A stretch of 64,000 nt of DNA from positions 434,001 to 498,000 of the forward strand of contig JACONQ010000011.1 in the NCBI GenBank assembly GCA_014281115.1, given 5' to 3'. Position 1 is the first letter of the stretch, and each line of letters starts with the position of its first letter. The position numbers and the translations under genes were made by a program. Shown here in pieces: positions 22,289 to 34,543 of the stretch. The stretch is from Laburnicola sp. R22_1 (taxonomy: Eukaryota; Ascomycota; Dothideomycetes; Pleosporales; Didymosphaeriaceae). The notes beneath the pieces are model-generated. The model did not search any database, was not told where the DNA came from, and saw only the letters and a program-made list of their open reading frames with translations.

Positions 22289-22379
22289 ATATAATTCCTT
22301 ACTACCTTATATCTTATTATTCTAATATAAGCGACGTCTATTAAAGCCAACACCTAGCCTTTATAGCCAGCCTAAGCGG

Positions 22380-23720
22380 AGCGATAGTAACTAGCGAGGG
22401 GCAACCTTACGTCAGTATTAAGGACCCTAGACTAGGCCAAACTGGCACGGACAAAGGACAAACAGCCTTAAGCGCTAAAGAAGCTTAGATACAACGTTAG
22501 GAAGAGAAACTTAAGTAAGAAATTAAGATCGTAAAGAAGCGCGAGGCTATTAAAGCCTTGCAGGACTAACTTAAGATCCTATAGGTTAAAATAGGACCCA
22601 ACAATAATAAATAAAGAACCTTAACCCTTGCGAGCGACGCTGAAGCCGCGACAAAGAAGGATAAGGGCAAGGGTAGGCAACTAACGCCCGAAACTATTAA
22701 AGAGGATATAAGCGACCCTAATAATAGTAGCAACTTATTAGAGAAGCCTAGCAGCCCTAAAGAGGACTCCCCTCTATATAAGAAGGGTAGACAAAAAAGC
22801 AAGCAACTAAGTAAGAAGAATAGGAGGAAGCCCCTAAGGACTAGCATCGCGCCTATCGTCCCACCCTAAATAATAGCAGCTAGCTTAGACCTACAACTAC
22901 TAAAACCGCCAGAGCCTCCTTAATTTAAAGGAAGAGGCTAGAAGAAACTAAACGCCTAGGCAAGAGGCTGCGAAGATTATATTTAATACGCACTAGCCCT
23001 TAGCACTAATTTAGCCTAGATAAGATTTATATACCGCTATCTTAGAGATACGCAACGCAACTTCTAGAATAGGGTAGTCTAGGAGATCCCTAAGCGCAAA
23101 CGCGAGTGTAAGGTAATGTGGAAACTAATAAAGCAGACTATAGTGGACACCCTAGGATCAAGCTAGAAAAGAGAACAAGAGGCTTATTAGCGCATTAAGA
23201 ACGCAAAGTAGGGTTATTAGACCCTAACTAAACTTCTAAACTATCTTAAGAATTAGTGAGAAGAGACTAATCCTGATTATGCCTTGGATAATTATGACAA
23301 TTAGCATATTAGCGATTTCTTCTTCACTCTAGATAGTTAAGTAGTAGAGAGGCTCTAATAGCAACTATAGCGGTGAACCAGCCTTATCTAACTAGAGGAG
23401 ATGGCTAACTAACACTGGCGGGTTATCTAAGGGCTAAAGCTAGGCAAGCGAAAGCAAAAGGATAATAATAAGAAGGCCCAAGAGGACAATAGGCAAGACA
23501 CAACTAGCCAAAAACAATCTAGATTAAACAACACTAGACTAGGCCAGAGGTGTTATAACCTATAACATAAGGAACGGGATGAGCGTTGCAAGGCACAATT
23601 ACTACTAGACTAGAAAAAGAATAATTATTTCTACTATTATAAGTAAGGGCACTACAAAGACAACTGCCTAAAGCGAAAAATAGAGGCAGGAAAAGATAAG
23701 CCCTAGGTTATCTGTCTCTT
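22380..23720 (+). pseudogene. Gypsy gag remnant
   Basis: Charged, helical, coiled-coil-like segments rich in Lys/Glu occupy 22440-22860, followed by a capsid-like region. A damaged zinc knuckle sits at about 23617-23675: two Tyr stand where Cys is expected and a TAG lies just before the intact GHYKDNC. Numerous TAG/TAA codons break the frame. No authentic start codon can be picked. Confidence 0.75.
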
Positions 23721-23799
23721 AGACTAACAGGCTCTATTATATACATAGAGGGATAAAGATTGCTCGCCGCAGCCGCCTTAGAGATAAGAGGCCTCCGCA

Positions 23800-24670
23800 A
23801 GGCTAGAGGATCCCTAATCGCCCTAAAAGGGGTTATCTAAACAGCAGCGGGCTCCTTTAAAGTGAGGGCCCTAGTAGACTGCGGCGCGAAGGCCAACTTT
23901 ATTAGTACTAGAATAGCGGAGAGAGTTATAGTCTAACTAAAAGCGAATGCAAACTAGACTTACAAGGCCCTAAACAGAGTTAAATTAGAGGTTTAAGGCC
24001 AGACTAAGCTGGCCTACGCAATAACGGACAGCCGTGGGCAAACCCAGGCTGGGTTGGACGAATTCGTTATAGGGGACATTGAAGGGTTCGATATAGTGCT
24101 AGGGATGCCCTAGTTAACTAAATAGAACCTACTACCCAACTTTACTGCTTATATATTGCGATTTAATAACGGCAAGCGCAAATTCCAGAAGGTCGCTATA
24201 GAGGGGCCACAACAATTCGCGAATACCGCTAAGGACACTAATAATAACTGTTTTGTTATATATAGAGTTAGCCTAGGCCAATCTAGTCTAAATAAGACTA
24301 TTCTACCTAAGGTTTACTAAGGGAGGTTTAAAGAAGCCTTCTTAGAAGCGAACGCTGCCCTACTAGCGGACCATAGGCCTCACAAGATGTCTATTAACAT
24401 TAAGGCAGGTAAGAAGGTACTCTTCGAATCGCTCTATAGCCTATTAGTGCTAGAGGCACAGGTCTTAAAGGAGTATATTAAGAGGAACCTTAAAAGAGGC
24501 TAGATACGTCACTTAAAATTAGAAGTAGGAGCACTAATTCTTTTTACAAAGAAGAAGGATAGGGGATTATAATTATGCGTAGATTACTATAGACTAAACG
24601 CGGTAACTATAAAAAACTATTACCTACTCCCACTAATCTAAGAGTTACTAGACTGGCTAGGATTTACTAT
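23800..24670 (+). pseudogene. Gypsy protease and N-terminal reverse transcriptase remnant
   Basis: The retropepsin active-site region reads LVDCGAKANFIS at about 23870-23905 (normally DSGA or DTGA). Further on, segments with PLHRPYD-like and RHLKLEVGALILFTKKKD-like character lead into the reverse transcriptase, cut off at 24670 by the nested Copia element. The remainder resumes at 29832. Confidence 0.75.
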
Positions 24671-24832
24671 TATTAGATTTAAGCACTATTTAAGCTTATT
24701 AAGATGGGGAGTCTAATAGATAAAATAGATAAACAGTTATATTATGTGTTCGTGACTTGTTCGCTCGAGGTCTAATTTAGAGGGTGAAGCCGACCACATG
24801 CCCTTATTCGGCAACACGGCTCTAATCTAACA
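24671..24832 (-). repeat. Copia LTR (3' LTR in element orientation)
   Basis: 162 bp, aligned gap-free with 29665-29826. It starts TATTAG where the other copy has TGTTAG. The adjoining purine-rich segment on the minus strand (CTAAGCTAAGGGAGTG) is the polypurine tract. Confidence 0.93.
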
Positions 24833-24989
24833 CACTCCCTTAGCTTAGGCTTATCCTTAAGCTAGACCCCTTATAGCCGTCCTTTATTCTAGAGTAATAG
24901 CCTCTATCCTTTATTCTAGCTCGTTAATTTGTACCTCCTTTCTATTAAGATCCTCTGCCACATTAATAAGTCCTAGTTAATCTAGAAAT

Positions 24990-26750
24990 TTGCTCTATTT
25001 ATTAACAGGAAGGGCCTTTGTAAGCCTATTAGCTATTATTTTGTTTGACTAAGTGTAGGTAACCCTAATTCTTCCTTACGCTACCTCTTACCTTAACTAA
25101 TAGTTATAAATATCTACATGGCGGAGTTTAGTATTAAGCTGCGCAGTCTCCTTAGTGACAAGCTGTATTGTCTGCTAGTTATCGCACTTAATAGTAATCG
25201 TTTAATCCGCGAGCTTAACCTAGAGCTTATTAAGCAGGCGTGATATAAATAGTGCCTCCTTGGCTACCTGTAAGAGGGCTAGTAGCTCGGCTTTAGTGGT
25301 AGATATAGTAATAGTATTTTGCTTACTTGCTTTTTACATAATTAGCCCACTAAATAGTTTAATAATATATTCTTAAGAACTCTTTAAGTCTAGTGTATTG
25401 TCCACAAATAAGGCATTGCTTGCTATCTTAAAACTATCTTCTCTACCTAGTTATAACGCCCTTGTATGCGTTTCTTAGAGATATAGTAGGACTTAATTAG
25501 CGGCCTCTTTATATTGGCTGCTAGGATTAGTAAAAAATTATGCTAATTAGGAGGACGCGAAAGTAGTGTCTGGCCAGGTAGTAACTGCGGCAAATAGGAT
25601 TAATCCAACCTTGCGTTAGTATTTATTGATCTCAAATAGACTAGCGAAGCCTAATTGTAGAGTAAGCTTAATACTACTTATTAGGATATTATGCCTAAGG
25701 CTTTAGTTATTAACTAGCCTGGCAATCTTATTAATATATAACGCTTGTAAGAGCTAGATCTTTTGCTACGTATGGTTTCTAAAAATCTCGACCCCTAGAA
25801 ACCATTAGAGATCTTTTCTTTCTATAAGGATATACTTTTCTTATAGCTGCTTAATAACTAGCTTAGCCTGGGGTTTGTTCTCCTATTTATAGGTAATAAT
25901 AATATTATCTACGTAGAAGAAGATAATTACGCCTTATTTAATCATATAGTAAGGTTTATAGAGTATACTAATAAGGCCTAAGCCTCGTAGTGTTAAAGTA
26001 AACTCTCTCTGCCAGAGTAGTAGTGAGATTCAGAGTCTATATAGCGCCTTGTTAAGCTTTAAAATTATCTTAGGTTTATTATAGCCTTGTGGCATCCTTA
26101 TATATATATCTTGGTTAATCTTCGCGTGAACAAAGGCATTCGTGACGTCGTATTAAAGAAGCTCTAGGTCGAATCGTGCCGCAATTGCCATAAGCATACG
26201 AAATAATCGTCTAGCTAATATTGCCGCATATGTATCTTGTAACGTGATATTTCTCTATTAATCGCCACAAACAACAAGGCGTGCTTTACACTTCTTAAGT
26301 TAGTAATATTTATTAAACTTATAGGTGTATACCTACATATAGTTAAAAATCTATTCTCTAGTCAGCTTAATTATTTTAGCTAGTATCTCGGTCTAGGATC
26401 TTATGTTCTAGTGACTATTTAGGTGCTATTTCTTAGCTTTCTTAAACATATCGCATAGTAAATATTCTTTAAGCTTATTATGTTAGAAAGGTGGCATAGG
26501 CAACTGGCTTCTATATAGCTTTAATTCTTTAGAGAGTAATCTTTTTAACTGTGCCTTATTTAATATTTTCCTATTAAAGTTCCCTGTGTTTTCCGCCTTA
26601 GTGCTAGCTATAAATGCTGCGGCCCATGGGCATATTATTAATAATAAGGGTTGGTAGTCTTTTTCTTTATCTTCCTCTACTAGTAATTGTGTAAGAAGTA
26701 TCACTAGTAGTGGTATAATTAGTAGAGTGAAATAAGTATAGTCCACTTTC
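24990..26750 (-). pseudogene. Copia reverse transcriptase and RNase H remnant
   Basis: On the minus strand the reverse-transcriptase box reads FFYVDNIIITY at about 25898-25930. The second Asp of the catalytic YVDD has become Asn, a change expected from RIP. At about 25008-25045 the RNase H end motif IIANRLTKALP is recognisable (family form ADxLTKALP). A short open segment at 26483-26746 carries the region before the reverse transcriptase. Multiple stops make it non-functional. Confidence 0.8.
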
Positions 26751-26999
26751 CTATCTTGTTAATATCTAGACTAGTCTTTATCCTATAGGTTATCTCAAAT
26801 CGTCTCATCTTTATAAAATAACTTTGTCTCTAGTTTAGCTAGTTTAGCTGTAAATAGTAGTTTAACTAATCGGACCTATGTGGCGATCTCTTTAATAGTA
26901 TTATATATAAGGTTATCTATAAGGTCCTCTATCTTTCTACTAAAGATACTATCTTTGTTAAATATTATATTCTGGGTACTAATTACTTTCCTAAGCGAG

Positions 27000-28000
27000 G
27001 GTATCTATATCCGAAAGATGTTAGAGGATTAGTATCCTACTAGATATCTAATCCACGCCTTTAAGTTAAGGCGTTATAGCCTACTCTTACCATAGCGGGT
27101 ATTATCTATTATTACAAAAGCTTTGCACCTATATACCTTAAGATAGGTTTAATTTGGCTTTTATAGTGCTATAACTACTCTATTCTAGAAGGCTACTATT
27201 GTAAAGAAGACTTTATATAGTATTCTCTAGTAATTTATATAGTTTAGCGTTTAATTATAGAGATAGACAACTAACTAGGTAATCTCTAATTATATCTCCT
27301 ATAGTAGGTTGGCATTAAGTCGCATTGCCTAGGCTTTATCTTTTATTACACCCCTTAAGCGTTTAGCTCCCCTATTCTATGCTTATGTGTTAGGTGCTAA
27401 AGGCTTAATTATAATCCCCTAGGCTGTGCACTAGCAATTAACTTCTAGTTTAACTATGAATATTTTATTGTCCGCTTTAATTATCTTAACTAAAAGGTTA
27501 AATTAGTTCTTAATAAACGTTATAAAAGTGGCCAAAGTTTGGATAATAGATTAAGCTGTGCGATTGTCCTTAAAGTAGAAATTCCATATTAGTCCTAAGT
27601 ATTAATTAGTAATTAGCATTTGGCTCTTCTCTTTTGTTAAGCTGCCATCCTTGTAGCTATAGAAGTCTATTACAACTCGTTCTCCTAGTCCTTTATTAAT
27701 AGGTTGTGGTGTTTGGCGGATTAACCTCTTAGATTTAGCTTGTCCGCAGGCGTCGCACTGTACTATAGTGATGCCTTTAATCCGCACCCCCTTAGATTAC
27801 TGCACTAGGTGCTTAAGAGCACTAGGGCCTAAATGCCCTAGTCGCTTATGCTATCGCAGTGCGTCTGCCTTTTGCGGGGATCTCTTAGTGCGTAAGGTAA
27901 TCCTGTGGGTATAGAAGGTTGCCTGTTCTATTAGTTCTGGTTGGTATTCTAGAACCTATTAGTTGTAGAGCTCTTATAGTTTAATAATAACTATATTATC
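27000..28000 (-). pseudogene. Copia integrase remnant
   Basis: The open segment 27602-27787 includes VQCDACGQAKSKRL, the second half of the integrase HHCC zinc-binding domain with the usual K/R-rich continuation. It then reads GERVVIDFYSYKDGS, holding the first catalytic Asp. Downstream parts are fragmented. Confidence 0.8.
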
Positions 28001-28479
28001 TGCTTGCTTTAGGCTTGTGGATTCTAATTTAGTATTCTACTATAGCCCTTAACGCTATAGTATCCTAAAAGATACTAGGTTACATAAAAGGTCTAGGTAA
28101 TAGGCCATATTATTAAGGCGTAGTATTCGCTATCTAGCCAGGCCCTTTAGTTTAAGGTGAACCGTGCTATATTCTTTAACCTATATTTGTGTATTTCTAG
28201 CCCATATAAAGTCTCTAGGTGATAGAGGGCGAAATGAGACGAATCGATTAAGGTTGTTCGCGATGTAGCAGGTAGTGCCTAAATTAAGAATTAAGGAGTA
28301 TTATAGTGGGTAGCTTGTAGAATCGGATTAATATAATGCCGCATTAAAGCTGGCTTAGATAGTAAAAATTTTCCGTCTATCTAGTCAATTATTATTAATC
28401 TTAGGAGTAGGGGTATGTGAATTCTTAATTCGTGGGGTTTGAGACCTTAGTCTCTTTACCTTCCTTATCTCCTCTTATA

Positions 28480-29623
28480 AATCTAAATTATTTCTAATCC
28501 TATATTATACTATGTCTGTAAAGCCAGATTATGGCCTAAACTACTCTAGTGCATATTCTAAATATGCGTAGAAGCAGTCTTTTAGACTATGCCTTTGTCT
28601 ATAAGCAGGGTATTTTCTACCTTTAACTGCTATTATATCCTCTATTAAGGACTACTTAGATATAGTACTTTAACTAAAGGATTGTTTTTGTCAAGGTCTC
28701 CCCTATCCATATTAGTTATTTGTAGAAGATGGCGCGTCTTTAGCAGCATAAGAGGCGTCCCTATTAGTGCCTAGGGTGGATGCACTACTAGCAGCGAGAG
28801 ATGGCTCACTAGCAGCAAAGGCGCTTCTATACTATTTGCCCTTAATTAGGTGAAATATTACTATATATTCTTAGAAGCGTTTTATTATTTTCTTCCTTGT
28901 TATATCTGCGTCTTAGCGTCTAGTTTCTTAAAAGGACACGCCCTAGGTAGGGGCAGCCTTTATAATCGCAGTCAGAAAGTCCTTTATAGTATTATGGATT
29001 AATTATACTTTGGCGACATTATTCGTCTCTACTTCTATAGCCGTCTAATTATACTTAGTTAGCTAGGTATCCTAGTTTAAGGGTTGTCTTATCGGCTTAA
29101 GAGCTTGTAGGTATTGTACTCTCGCTCTATTCCGCTTGTCTTCCTTATTAACGCCTACTATCTGCATTAGAGATTTGATCCATTGCTAGATCTGCTCTCT
29201 AGGCTTATAGTAGTTATATTGTAGGTGTTGCAACATAGTTAATTAGATGTAGATAACTACTTTCTTAAGACTTGTTCTCTTCTCTTAGTATTTCTTATCC
29301 TTAATCTTGTAGTCCTTAAGCTATATCTTATAGAACTTAATATCCTCCTTATATACCTTAAGGCCTGAGTTTGATAGCTCTAATGGGCGTGTTAGAGGAT
29401 TTTGTTGATTGTTATTGTTTACGCGGATAATTGGCTGGTAACTTGCTATTTCTGGCGGCGACGGTGGTGTCGGCTTTTCGCGTGGGAGTTTGGCTCCATC
29501 TGGATTAATAATAGGCCATATATCTATTAGCTCGTATCGCGCTTTTAGTTGCAGCAGCCATAGTGTATAGTTAGTATAATTAGTTAACACAATTATTAAG
29601 TTGCGAAGTGTTAATAGCGACAT
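28480..29623 (-). pseudogene. Copia gag remnant
   Basis: An ATG at 29623, 42 bases inside the 5' LTR, opens a 100-codon frame with a typical Copia gag start (NYTNYTLWLLQLKARYELI). Later parts are broken. Near 28580-28615 a minus-strand segment corresponds to the CPACEQRHSLKDCFYAFP zinc-binding motif that is intact in the second Copia copy at about 63430-63490. Confidence 0.75.
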
Positions 29624-29664
29624 TGTCTTTTCTTAGAATTGATTAAGGCAGTGAGACTCTTAAT

Positions 29665-29826
29665 TGTTAGATTTAAGCACTATTTAAGCTCATTAAGATA
29701 GGAGGTCTAATAAATAAGATGGATGAATAGTTGTATTATGTGTTCGTGACTTATTCGCTCGAGGTCTAATTTCGAGGATAAAGCCGACCACGTGCCCTTG
29801 TTTAGTAACATAGCTCTAATCTAACA
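29665..29826 (-). repeat. Copia LTR (5' LTR in element orientation)
   Basis: 162 bp beginning TGTTAG and ending CTAACA, with intact TG...CA ends. Target duplication ACTAT follows at 29827-29831. Confidence 0.93.
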
Positions 29827-29831
29827 ACTAT

Positions 29832-32640
29832 TATATACACTAAATTGGACCTAAGGAACGCCTATTACTATATATAAATCAAGGTAGGCGACGAATAGAA
29901 GACGGTATTCTAGACTAGATATGGCCACTACAAGTATACAGTAATGCCCTTTGGGTTAACTAACGCCCCTACGATCTTTTAGAGCTATATTAATAGTGCG
30001 CTATTAGACTTACTTAATATCTATTATATTATATACTTAGACGACATCCTTATATATTTCTAGAGTAAGGAGGAACACATTAAATACGTAAAGATAGTAC
30101 TAGATTGGCTTATCTAGTATAAGCTATACGCCAAACTCTCTAAGTGTAAGTTTCACACCTAAGAGGTAGGCTACCTAGGGTTTGTAGTAAGCCTGGAGGG
30201 CGTATATATAGGAGGGGATAGAGTTAAGAGTATATAGGAGTAGCCAGAGCCTAAGTTAGTATAGGATGTAAGAATTTTCCTAGGCTTTGCTAATTACTAT
30301 TAAAGATTTATTAAAGGGTTTTTAAGGGTCGCAAGCCCCCTGCACGTACTTACTTAGCGACTAGAAGGGTTGGCCTGTGGTAGTCACTAACAACGTAAGG
30401 AGTAATTAGTACCTATTGCCCTATTAAGCAAGACTTAGGCTGCGTTTAAGCAACTAAAGTAAAGCTTTGCTAGTAGGCCCTTACTAGTCCATTTTAGCCC
30501 TAAATTGCCCTTAAGAGTGGAGACTAACGCCTCTAGATACGCGATATCTGGCATCTTAAGTTAACCACACCCAGGGCCCTAAGGAAAGGAATAGTGGCAC
30601 CTAGTTGCCTTCTACTCGCGCAAGATAAGCCAGACTAAGCGTAATTATAACACGTATAATAGAGAGCTGCTTGTAATAGTAGAAGTCTTTAAACACTAGA
30701 GGTATTACTTAGAAGGCACTATAGAGTAGGTAGAGCTTCTAATAGATTATGCCAACCTATAGGGGTTTATAATAACTAAAGTCCTAACCTAACGCTAGGC
30801 CTAATAGGCTGAATGGCTCGTCTTATTTAATTTTGGGATTAGACACCACCTAGGGAAGACAAACCTAGCGGACGGACCCTTAAGGAGGCCTGACTACGAG
30901 TTGGAAGGAGCAGAAAGGCCTAATAGGACAGATAGTTCCTAAGGAAGGCTGCTTAGAGAGCTTTGAAGTAAGCTAAAGCTTAGGGGAGCTAAAACACCCC
31001 AGGAGAGGCTAGAAGAGCCTAGGCTGGCAGCCACCGCGCGGATTGCGCGACTTGGGGAAAGACCTACTCTAGAGGATGCGCAATAAGGGGAATTTAAGAA
31101 CCCCTTGCTTTAAGCTATCTCTAAAGAGATAACAAGCGACCTAATAGCAGTTAGGGTAAGGGCGAGTCTCTCGCACCCTATAGAGGATCGCCTACTGTGG
31201 ATAGAGCGGTAGAGCCTAATTAAGGGTTATCTACTTTAGTTTAATAGTTACCTGTACGTGCTGGCTAGTGTTAGGATTAAGACCTTGAGACGCTGTTATA
31301 ATAATCCGCTAGTAGGTTATTTTAGTTTTGCGAGGACACTTAATATTATCTAGAGGAAGTTTTAGTGCCCTAGGAGCTATTAGTTTGTTAAGAATTATAT
31401 TCTAACTTATAAGGCCTGTGCAAGAGTTAAGCCTACTAGACACGTATAGTATGGCTAACTTAACAGCTTATTAATCCCAATAGGTTCCTGGCAAGATATA
31501 ATAATAGACATAATTATAGACCTCTCTAAGAGTAGGGTACGTAACTATAAGTATAATAGTATACTAGTGATTATAGATCGCTTTAGTAAGATAGCCTACT
31601 ATATAGCTATTTATAAGGATATGACTACAGTAAAGCTGGCTAAGATCTTTTAGTAGGAGGTTATATAGCTTTATAGTCTCCTAAGGTTAATAGTAATGGA
31701 TAGGAGTAGTCTATTCACATTAGGATACTAAAGCACCTTTGCGTAGTGCTTAGGGTTAAAACGGCTGCTTTTAACCGCCTTTTACCTGCAGACGGATGGG
31801 CAGACTAAGAGGCAGAACTAGACACTAGAGTAGTACCTATAAGTCTTTTGTAATTACGAGCAGGATAATTAGGCCTTGTTACTATTAGAGGTAGAGTACT
31901 TGTACAACAACAGCGTACACAGCTCTATAGAGAAGTCGCCTTTTTAGGCCGTGTACGGATACGACCTGCTAACCACTAGCGTGACTAAAGAACTCTAATT
32001 AAGGGGTAACGCACTTTAGGCTATCGCTAATATAACTAGAATGGCCCAGATAAGGGCTGTTATGCGAGAAACTATAATAAAAGCCTAGGCTTACTAGGCA
32101 AAGGCATACAACTCTAAGCACAAACTAGTAGAGTTTACTATAGGAGATATAGTCTATCTTAATGCACAGAATCTAGCCTCGTTAAGGCCAAAAAAGAAGC
32201 TGGACTATAAGTACTAGGGTCCCTATAAAGTTCTACGCTAAGTAGGGGATTAGGTGTACAAACTAAGCCTGCCTAAGAACTTCTAGATCCACCTAGTGTT
32301 CTACGTGTGTCTACTAGAGCGATTAGCCCTAGAGGGACTTATGCAGCGGGAGCAAAGTCCCCCAAAGGTTGTGGTACTACAAATAGGTCCAGACATATAC
32401 CTAGTTAAACGGATTAAGGGTAGGACAAGAGAGAATAGTAGGTGGCTGTACGAAGTAAAGTAGAAAGGGTACAGTAACAAAGAAAACTAATAGTTACTAG
32501 CAGAAGACATTTCTAAAACAGTAATAAAGGCTTTCTTTAAGCGCATAGGCTTTATAAAGGACGCAAATCTATTAGAGGTAAAGATAGGCCCTAAAAGAGG
32601 CCTATAGGCTACGCAGAGGCTGGGGTCGCCCTTTAAAACA
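29832..32640 (+). pseudogene. Gypsy pol remnant: reverse transcriptase, RNase H, integrase, chromodomain
   Basis: The frame resumes where the Copia insertion ends. The catalytic reverse-transcriptase box YLDDILIY is intact at 30034-30057, preceded by MPFGLTNAP at about 29944-29970. RNase H features follow to about 30880. The integrase zinc-binding domain lies at about 31285-31440 and the catalytic domain at about 31490-31900. A chromodomain-like C-terminus is at about 32410-32540 (RWLYEVK, KGYSNKEN, AEDISKTVIKAFF). Chromodomains steer integration to heterochromatin in this clade. Dozens of TAG and TAA codons interrupt it. Confidence 0.85.
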
Positions 32641-33078
32641 AGGAGGGGTAGAGATAACCCCAGAAAGGCCTAGATTGGCCTAGACTAGTCCTAGCAGGTA
32701 GACAGGCAAGCAATAGTACGTAATCGCGGACTCTAAAAAGTAATAGTGTTATAAAACAGGCAAAAATACCGTCACAAATATACAATATAAAGGATTATAA
32801 AAGCAAAGCACAAAAAAGCTTCTCTACTAAGAACCTAAACTAATTAGCGTTTAAGATTTATAAACTAGGGAGCCAACTATAAACAAGCCTAATTAAGGCC
32901 AAACCAGGCCAAAGCTACCTCTCTAGACCTATAAATAAGGCTAAACAAGGCCCTTAGCCCCTCCTAAAAGCCAAAGGGAGGCAGCAAACGCTAAAAGGGG
33001 GGTATCTTAGACTAGGAAAACGCCAGAAAGAGCTAAACAGGCCTAGAAAGCCCAAGGATCCTAATCCTAGGTGCGCAC

Positions 33079-34083
33079 CTACTGCCACAACGACTCGAAA
33101 TCCCTCTTCGCACGCTCTAAAGCCTTGGAACCTGGCCGCACCCTCTTAACTAGGAAGTCTAACGCGTCCTTAAGCGCACTCAAGCGAGCCTAATATTGGT
33201 TAGCCTAGATTACCCTAGATAGGGCTTAGGAAGTTTAGATTACCTTAACAGCAGAGAGATTAGTATTGCCCACCGCCTTACCTCTACCTCTAGCCCGCTT
33301 ATGTGGGGTACCTATAAGACCACTTGCATTATCATCCGCCAAACGCTTCTAATTCTTCTTAGCCTTAGCCTTCTCCTTCTTAGTAAGCCTAAGGAGAAGG
33401 AAGCTATTAGTGGGAAAGTTGGCCTAGCTAGAGTGCAGCGGAGTGTCCTCGTTGCCAGCGTACTTGCCCTTAGTACAGCTACCCCAAAATTAGCCTTAGA
33501 AGGCCTTAATAGGCCTAGATAGGAGAAACTTACATTTGGATATCCTTAAAGACCTTCCGTAACTAGATGGAAGTCTCCTTAAGGGGAGGCAAGATAGGCC
33601 AGGGGGCCTCAGAACCCTTAGGGACCTTAGAAATCTCCTTTAACGCCCTTACGTCCAATTCGGCCTTAGTAAGACAAAGGCTACTAGGATCCAGGAGGAT
33701 AAGCTTTATAGCAGCCTAAAGCTTAGAGACAAGACGCTAGGGAACCTAAACACGTTAGGAGGCCCTTAAGAACCCTAGAGAGGCCTAGATATGCCTAGGT
33801 TGGTCCTACTTACCTAGAAACAATCCTAACCAGCGTTAGCGTACTTAACGCACTTAAGTATAAGATTGTCCTGGCTAGGATTAATGACGCCATCTGAGAT
33901 ATAGGTCTTGCGGTTCTATAGAGCTCTATAGTTCTCTTAGAAGAACTAGTAAGGATAAACTTCCTTAACTTTGTTATTATATAGCTTATCTACTAGACTT
34001 TAGAGGCAGGTTATATAGGGGTTTATTATAATAAGTGTATTATCCTAGACTATTTTCTTTAACTGCTGCAAAGTACTAGACAT
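33079..34083 (-). pseudogene. Antisense, four-exon accessory gene inside the Gypsy element
   Basis: Between pol and the 3' LTR, on the strand opposite to pol, a protein-like gene can be reconstructed. Exons are 34083-33814, 33745-33534, 33478-33244 and 33189-33079. The introns are 68, 55 and 54 nt. They have donors GTAAGT, GTAAGT and GTAATC and acceptors TTTAG, GGTAG and ATTAG, with branch-site-like CTAAC, CTAAT and CTAAC just upstream. The phases agree at every junction (0, 2, 0), which would be unlikely by chance. Exon 1 begins MSSTLQQLKKIV; exon 3 has a strongly basic HKRARGRGKAV; exon 4 is charged and helical and ends LWQ before TAG. About 12 in-frame stops, all TAG or TAA, break it, as in gag and pol. 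Function unknown; the basic region suggests nucleic-acid or nuclear contact. Confidence 0.7.
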
Positions 34084-34543
34084 CTTAATAAGGGTAAGAT
34101 AGGGCTAGATAAGCCTAAATCGGGCTTGACTAGGGCCGAGGCTATTCTAAGGAGGTCGAATAGGTTAAAAAAAGGATTAGGCGATGTTAAAGCGGACTGT
34201 CAAGCGTTGTTAGCTCTAGACAAGTCTAGATAGGTATGGGGGGACCCCCCGCAGGCCCAAGAAAACCCTAGATTAGGGGTGTTTTGGCCTAGAAGGGGTC
34301 TAGATTACCCTAGATTACCCTTATCAGAGCCTGTTAGGAGCGCCTATCCTAGAGGGTACTTACGCTAGAATAAGTAGCAACGTAAAAAGAGTAGGAAGAA
34401 GAGGTAATAGAGTGGCAGGGCTAGGGGTAAACTTATAAAGGTACGCTAGTCTAAAATAGGCTAGTTAAGCGAGCTTAGCTAGCCTATTTAGGAAAATTTC
34501 TCTGGCGACCTTAGGGTTAAGATCCTTTAAAGAAAGGGAGCTT

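Larger units (their letters stand above)
24671..29826 (-). mobile_element. Nested Ty1/Copia LTR retrotransposon
   Basis: A 5,156-bp element with 162-bp LTRs and target duplication ACTAT (24666-24670, 29827-29831) lies inside the Gypsy reverse transcriptase. Coding direction is minus: gag near 29.6-28.5 kb, integrase near 27.9-27.0 kb, reverse transcriptase near 26.4-25.7 kb and RNase H ending near 25.0 kb. Integrase before reverse transcriptase identifies Ty1/Copia. Most frames contain TAG/TAA stops. The related element at 59329-64000 is less damaged. Confidence 0.93.
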
